Shown here in pieces: positions 4,019 to 5,199 of a stretch of 5,199 nucleotides of DNA. Below the pieces are notes generated by a model. That model ran no database searches and had not been told where the DNA came from. It saw only the letters and a program-made list of their open reading frames with translations. Position numbers and translations under genes: made by a program. Numbering within the stretch: the first letter of the stretch is position 1; every line of letters starts with the position of its first letter. This stretch comes from Deinococcus sp. Lineage in GTDB: Bacteria > Deinococcota > Deinococci > Deinococcales > Thermaceae. The stretch spans positions 1 through 5,199 of the forward strand of contig JAMCQK010000048.1 in the NCBI GenBank assembly GCA_023382135.1, in the 5' to 3' direction.

Positions 4019-5194
4019 ATGAAACGTTTACTTGCGGCTTTGGCGGTGGTGTTGACTGTGGCATTTGCCGCTTCACTCGGCAGCCTCTATGACCAGGTGT
4101 CTTCTTCCATGGCGCGGGCCCTGGCATTGCAGGCGGACAACCCCTCACAGGCGCTACGTGTTATTGCTGGCGCCGAGGACACGTTCCGCAAGGGATCCGC
4201 CGGGCTTCCCCCGCAACTGGTGAGCGGGATCTTGCAGGCCTTGGCCGATGCCAAACAGGCGCTTTCGAGAAAGAGTTCGGCAGACCTCGAGGCCCGCGGC
4301 ATAGTGATCAAGAGCATTTTTGGCAAAGCGCTCTACGACGCCTACTTTAGCGCCCTGAGCGCGGGCAACGCCACCGAGGCGGCTAGCCTGCTTCCCCGGC
4401 TAGTGAAGTCCGCCGGGTTTTCCAATTCGGTCCAGTCCCAAGCTAGCACCCTGTCCTCGGCGGGAAACATCGGCCGCGTCCGCAACTTGTTTGAGCAGAG
4501 CTACGCTCGGGGCATTTCCAGCGCTTTGCGGCAAGCCCAGGCGGAGACCAGCCCCACCAGGGCCTACCTGGCGGTCACCCGCTCTTATGGGCTTTTCCTC
4601 GCGGTGCAAGACTCGCCCCGTGCCGGCAGACTTGACGCCAGCATGTTCATTAACGCCTTGGTGAAACTTTCCGCTCGCGACCAAGCGGGTTTCCAGCAGG
4701 ACGTCAGGCTGCTCTTGCAGAACGCTGGCCAGTTTCTCAAGAACACGGAAACCCAGTCGGCAAGCGCAAATAACGAGAAAATCGCCCCGCCCAAGCCCGC
4801 CCCGGCGGCTGCTAAAGAAGCCGCCAAGGCGCCCGCTCCTAAGCCTGTGCCGGCGACCCCCTTGCCCAAGACCCAAGAAGAGTTGTCCAGTCCGAAACCG
4901 ATAGCCGCCCCGGTATCTTCCTCGCCAGAACGTGGACAGGCAGGCGTACAGGTTGGAACAGTTCGCGGGGTTAACCCAGAGCTTGCCAAGCGGATTGCGC
5001 CGGTGCTCAGCAAGCTAGGCTTTGAAAGCGCCAATCAGTGGTTAGGCGCGCTGAATGAAGTCCGGGTGGAGGTTGCCAAGGCGCTGGCTCTGGTTCAAGC
5101 GGGCCACCAAGAAGATAGCCGGACCTATCTGAAAGATGCGCAAACAGTTTACGAGAAAGAAGTGGCACCAGTGGTTAGTGTTCTTGCCCCCTAG
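4019..5194 (+). CDS. Exported helix-rich protein with Pro/Ala/Lys linker, function unknown
   Basis: I do not recognise this 391-aa protein. It opens with a clear Sec signal peptide (MKRLLAALAVVLTVAFAASLG), with likely signal peptidase I cleavage after ~residue 17-19 (AFA/AFAA) and no lipobox Cys. Residues ~22-240 are Ala/Leu/Ser-rich and almost wholly helical, with recurring units such as ARALALQADNPSQALRVIAGA and DAYFSALSAGNATEAASLL. Residues ~250-310 form a Pro/Ala/Lys-rich linker (PPKPAPAAAKEAAKAPAPKP and onward), likely extended and possibly spanning the envelope. Residues ~318-391 form a second helical domain (VNPELAKRIAPVLSKLGF, then NEVRVEVAKALALVQAG and DAQTVYEKEVAPVV). There is no cysteine. 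The ATG at 4019 follows AGGAGGT with 5-nt spacing, a strong site lying inside the end of the upstream gene, with 1 nt between the stop and this start, so translational coupling is likely. The family may be confined to Thermaceae; that is inference. The stop at 5192-5194 lies inside the window, so the gene is complete. Confidence 0.85.
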   Translation: MKRLLAALAVVLTVAFAASLGSLYDQVSSSMARALALQADNPSQALRVIAGAEDTFRKGSAGLPPQLVSGILQALADAKQALSRKSSADLEARGIVIKSIFGKALYDAYFSALSAGNATEAASLLPRLVKSAGFSNSVQSQASTLSSAGNIGRVRNLFEQSYARGISSALRQAQAETSPTRAYLAVTRSYGLFLAVQDSPRAGRLDASMFINALVKLSARDQAGFQQDVRLLLQNAGQFLKNTETQSASANNEKIAPPKPAPAAAKEAAKAPAPKPVPATPLPKTQEELSSPKPIAAPVSSSPERGQAGVQVGTVRGVNPELAKRIAPVLSKLGFESANQWLGALNEVRVEVAKALALVQAGHQEDSRTYLKDAQTVYEKEVAPVVSVLAP

Positions 5195-5199
5195 GCACT

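Noticed and set aside
4400..5034. Two overlapping minus-strand open frames inside the exported-protein gene.
   Set aside because: Both are antisense shadows of the Ala/Pro-rich coding sequence, which has a strong ribosome-binding site and signal peptide on the plus strand.

Overview
The window looks like chromosomal DNA from a thermophile of the Deinococcota, family Thermaceae, with Meiothermus or a close relative most likely. The evidence is that PheS and the start of PheT read almost residue for residue like the Thermus thermophilus phenylalanyl-tRNA synthetase subunits as I remember them. A DUF2939-type lipoprotein-sized protein, moderately high GC and Ala/Leu/Pro-rich proteins also fit. 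The genus is inferred; no database was searched.

Layout. Positions 1-1817 hold the pheS-pheT operon on the minus strand: the first 159 codons of pheT (cut by the window edge), a 51-bp gap with a small direct repeat, complete pheS, and a roughly 160-nt pheS leader. The leader has a good sigma-A-type promoter (TTGAGG-18-TATATT) and a tiny frame, MYAWGFFS-stop, with two consecutive Phe codons. Two abutting hairpins follow it. This is the layout of a translation-sensing attenuator for a Phe-tRNA synthetase operon and is the most interesting observation here. Upstream, still on the minus strand, lies a small membrane-anchored DUF2939 gene (1818-2315).

Positions 2316-3001 contain no intact gene. 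Part of this stretch (about 2511-2855, minus) reads as the decayed, internally deleted remnant of a class I SAM-dependent methyltransferase. A strong Rho-independent terminator at 2964-2992 closes the next unit, two minus-strand tRNA genes: tRNA-Gln(CTG) and then tRNA-Glu(TTC), both with encoded CCA.

Positions 3276-3369 are a compact divergent promoter region. To its right, two plus-strand genes form a tight pair with a 1-nt gap: a 215-aa protein with a C-terminal Roadblock/LC7-like domain, and a 391-aa exported, cysteine-free, helix-rich protein with a Pro/Ala/Lys linker. Neither has a function I can name. The layout suggests co-expression of a cytoplasmic Roadblock-type protein with an envelope protein.

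The left half is thus translation machinery for Phe with its own sensor, the middle is tRNA genes beside a decayed gene, and the right half is a lineage-specific two-gene operon.
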